This document shows, in pieces, positions 5,812-7,107 of a stretch of 7,107 nt of DNA. Numbering within the stretch: position 1 is the stretch's first letter; every line of letters starts with the position of its first letter. The stretch is from contig CABQXG010000062.1 of NCBI GenBank assembly GCA_902468045.1, forward strand, positions 1 through 7,107, given 5' to 3'. This DNA is from an uncultured Collinsella sp. (GTDB taxonomy: Bacteria; Actinomycetota; Coriobacteriia; Coriobacteriales; Coriobacteriaceae). Under the pieces are notes generated by a model that was not told the origin of the DNA, made no database searches, and saw nothing but the letters and a program-made list of their open reading frames with translations. Made by a program: the position numbers and the translations under genes.

Positions 5812-5837
5812 AAGGGCCACCTACAGGTGGCCTTTTT
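5812..5837 (+). terminator. Rho-independent terminator between toxin and scaffold genes
   Basis: GGCCACC (5815-5821) pairs with GGTGGCC (5826-5832) across a TACA tetraloop, followed by five T. Two A-T pairs and a G-T wobble extend the stem to 5812/5835. This is the clearest terminator in the window. It sits within the head operon, so the capsid genes need read-through or their own promoter. Confidence 0.88.
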
Positions 5838-5877
5838 CATGCCGAATCTCACGCTCATAAGAAACTGTCGCGGACGG

Positions 5878-5939
5878 GCCGCACGGCCCAACTGATGACC
5901 GTTGAGCAGCCGCACGGCAGCTCAGGCGTGCCGCACGGC
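5878..5939. repeat. Three copies of GCCGCACGGC ahead of the scaffold gene
   Basis: The 10-mer GCCGCACGGC, itself nearly palindromic (GCCG-CA-CGGC), occurs at 5878-5887, 5909-5918 and 5930-5939. The copies start 31 and 21 bases apart. The third is embedded in a longer 16-base inverted repeat (5927-5942). The last copy ends just before the ribosome binding site of the scaffold gene, so these could be operator sites or RNA hairpins acting on capsid expression. No promoter consensus is visible. Confidence 0.7.
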
Positions 5940-5956
5940 ACGGGAAAGGACGCGAC

Positions 5957-6433
5957 ATGGCAGAAGCAAACGAACCCACGCAAGTGCCGGGAGCAGAAGG
6001 CGGAGATGGCGCCAACCAGGAGCCGCACGTCGACTACAAGGCGCTGTACGAGGCCGAGAAGAAGCACTCGCGCGAGTGGGAGAAGAAGGCGAAGGCCAAC
6101 AGAACCGCAGCAGCGGCGCTTGAGGAGGCCAACAACGCGAACAAGACCGCCGAAGACCAGATCGCCGACCTCAAGAAGAGGCTCGACGACAAGGAGAAGG
6201 AAGAGAAGCGGTCGAAGATCGCGGCCAAGGTCGCGCAGGAGAAGGGCGTGCCGGCGAGCCTGATCGTCGGCGACGACGAGGAAAGCATGTCCAAGTGGGC
6301 AGACGACATGCTCGCCGCGTTCAAAAAGCCGCCCGCGCCCAAGGTCGAGAAGCCAGGAAGCTTCCCGAAGCCGAGCGACGGCGACAAATCTGAGCTGCGC
6401 GACTTCACGCGCCAGCTCCTCGGTAACAACTAG
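5957..6433 (+). CDS. Capsid scaffolding protein
   Basis: This 158-residue, highly charged protein has a disordered acidic N-terminus (about 1-25) and a long Lys/Glu/Ala-rich predicted coiled coil (about 26-100). A short folded segment follows (G-V-P-A-S-L-I-V-G-D-D-E-E-S-M-S-K-W-A), then a Pro/Lys-rich linker and a basic helical C-terminus (LRDFTRQLLGNN). This layout, directly before the major capsid gene, is typical of phage scaffolds, which guide capsid subunits into a shell and then leave or are digested. The start is ATG 5957 with AAAGGA at 5945-5950. The capsid gene begins 19 bases after its stop. Identification rests on composition and position rather than a catalytic motif. Confidence 0.85.
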   Translation: MAEANEPTQVPGAEGGDGANQEPHVDYKALYEAEKKHSREWEKKAKANRTAAAALEEANNANKTAEDQIADLKKRLDDKEKEEKRSKIAAKVAQEKGVPASLIVGDDEESMSKWADDMLAAFKKPPAPKVEKPGSFPKPSDGDKSELRDFTRQLLGNN

Positions 6434-6452
6434 AGACAAGTAAGGAGCCGAA

Positions 6453-7107
6453 ATGGCTAACGACACCAGCAAGGTCAAGCTCCCGCACAAGGTAGTGACC
6501 TCCATCATCAACAAGGCAAAGGACACCTCCACCATCGCGGCGCTGTCCCCCAGCACCCCGCAGACGTTCTCCGACACCACCTACATCGTGTTCAACCCGA
6601 CAACCGAGGCCGAGGTAGTTGCGGAGGGCGCGAAGAAGAGCGGTTCCGAGGTCTCCACCACGCCGATCGTCGCAAAGCGCGTGAAGGTAGTCACGACCAC
6701 ACGCGTCTCCGACGAGCTGCGCTGGGCCGACGAGGACAACCAGCTTGAGATCGTGACCAACATCATCGCCGACCAGACCGCCGCGATCGGCCGAGCGCTC
6801 GACTACGTGGTCTACCACGCCGTGTCCCCCAAGACGGGCACCGCGCTCGATGGCTACACCGCGCTCACCGCAGGGGCCAACGCCGTAACCGCCTCGGCAT
6901 CCGCAGTCGACGACATCGACGCGCTGGCCGACGCGCTTATCGACTACGACATCAACGGTTTCGCGCTCTCCCGCAAGTTCGCCGCAGACCTCCGCAAGCT
7001 GCGCATTCCCGCCACCGGCCAGCGCCTCTACCCGGAGATCCCGCTGTCCCTCAACGTCGGCAACATCGACGGCATCCCCGCCGCGACCTCCGGCACCGTC
7101 AACGGTC
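6453..7107 (+). CDS. Major capsid protein, HK97-fold (partial, runs off the end)
   Basis: The main shell protein begins at ATG 6453, with AAGGAG at 6442-6447 and five bases of spacing, and is still open at the window end after 218 residues; relatives are usually about 280-320. HK97-fold features include a short helical N-terminus and A-E-V-V-A-E-G-A-K-K-S (the E-loop/P-domain entry, about 51-61). A strand pair with V-A-K-R-V-K-V-V-T-T-T-R-V-S-D-E-L-R-W-A-D (about 71-91) follows. A spine helix comes next, N-I-I-A-D-Q-T-A-A-I-G-R-A-L-D (about 101-115), before a variable Ala/Thr-rich region and G-F-A-L-S-R-K-F-A-A-D-L-R-K-L-R (about 169-184). There is no long N-terminal delta domain, in line with a separate scaffold gene. 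Confidence 0.92.
   Translation, partial: MANDTSKVKLPHKVVTSIINKAKDTSTIAALSPSTPQTFSDTTYIVFNPTTEAEVVAEGAKKSGSEVSTTPIVAKRVKVVTTTRVSDELRWADEDNQLEIVTNIIADQTAAIGRALDYVVYHAVSPKTGTALDGYTALTAGANAVTASASAVDDIDALADALIDYDINGFALSRKFAADLRKLRIPATGQRLYPEIPLSLNVGNIDGIPAATSGTVNG

Noticed and set aside
5839..5895. 18-codon frame starting at the ATG after the terminator
   Set aside because: It has no ribosome binding site, no recognisable features, and starts within bases of the terminator T run.
5568..5915. Antisense open frame of 115 codons with a hydrophobic segment after the toxin, a possible immunity protein on the - strand
   Set aside because: It reads antisense through the terminator and the conserved toxin end, its hydrophobic stretch is just the complement of the AT-rich intergenic DNA, and it has no clear ribosome binding site.

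Overview
The window is a packaging and head-morphogenesis segment of a tailed double-stranded DNA phage or prophage, all on the + strand. The DNA is GC-rich, with strong AGGAGG-type ribosome binding sites and tightly coupled genes. The protein style (HNH, P27-type small terminase, HK97-type large terminase, SPP1-gp6-like portal, Mu F-like minor head protein, scaffold, HK97-fold capsid) suggests an actinobacterial host, possibly a gut Coriobacteriia such as Collinsella or Eggerthella relatives. The host assignment is inference; the phage identity is secure.

Layout: positions 1-723 hold the end of an unidentified gene and four very small genes, three of which encode tiny single-span membrane proteins. 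They are linked by overlapping stops and ribosome binding sites. A small HNH endonuclease (720-1010) follows, overlapping the last of them, and a rho-independent terminator lies about 30 bases after it. A roughly 210-base gene-free region with GC-rich inverted repeats comes next and is the most likely place for a packaging site. Then come terS, terL and portal, coupled by 1-base TGATG overlaps, and the minor head gene, which overlaps the portal gene by 29 bases.

The most interesting part is 4490-5738. The Mu F-like minor head gene begins normally but loses its frame at about 4994-5000, inside its conserved Cys/His motif. The rest of the motif continues in the +1 frame and runs into a C-terminal extension. 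That extension looks like a CdiA-CT-type PD-(D/E)XK nuclease toxin, with an Asp...Glu-x-Lys signature. This is the arrangement of a phage-borne MuF polymorphic toxin, here split by what looks like a small deletion of about 11 bases. The toxin tip has lower GC than its surroundings. It ends in a perfect 10-bp inverted repeat that covers the stop codon, then a clear terminator, and no immunity gene can be seen after it.

After a short leader with three copies of a palindromic 10-mer, the scaffold gene and the start of the major capsid gene follow. The capsid gene runs off the window end. Together the genes cut and package DNA (HNH, terS, terL), form the portal vertex (portal, minor head protein) and assemble the shell (scaffold, capsid). 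No head-maturation protease gene is visible between portal and capsid.
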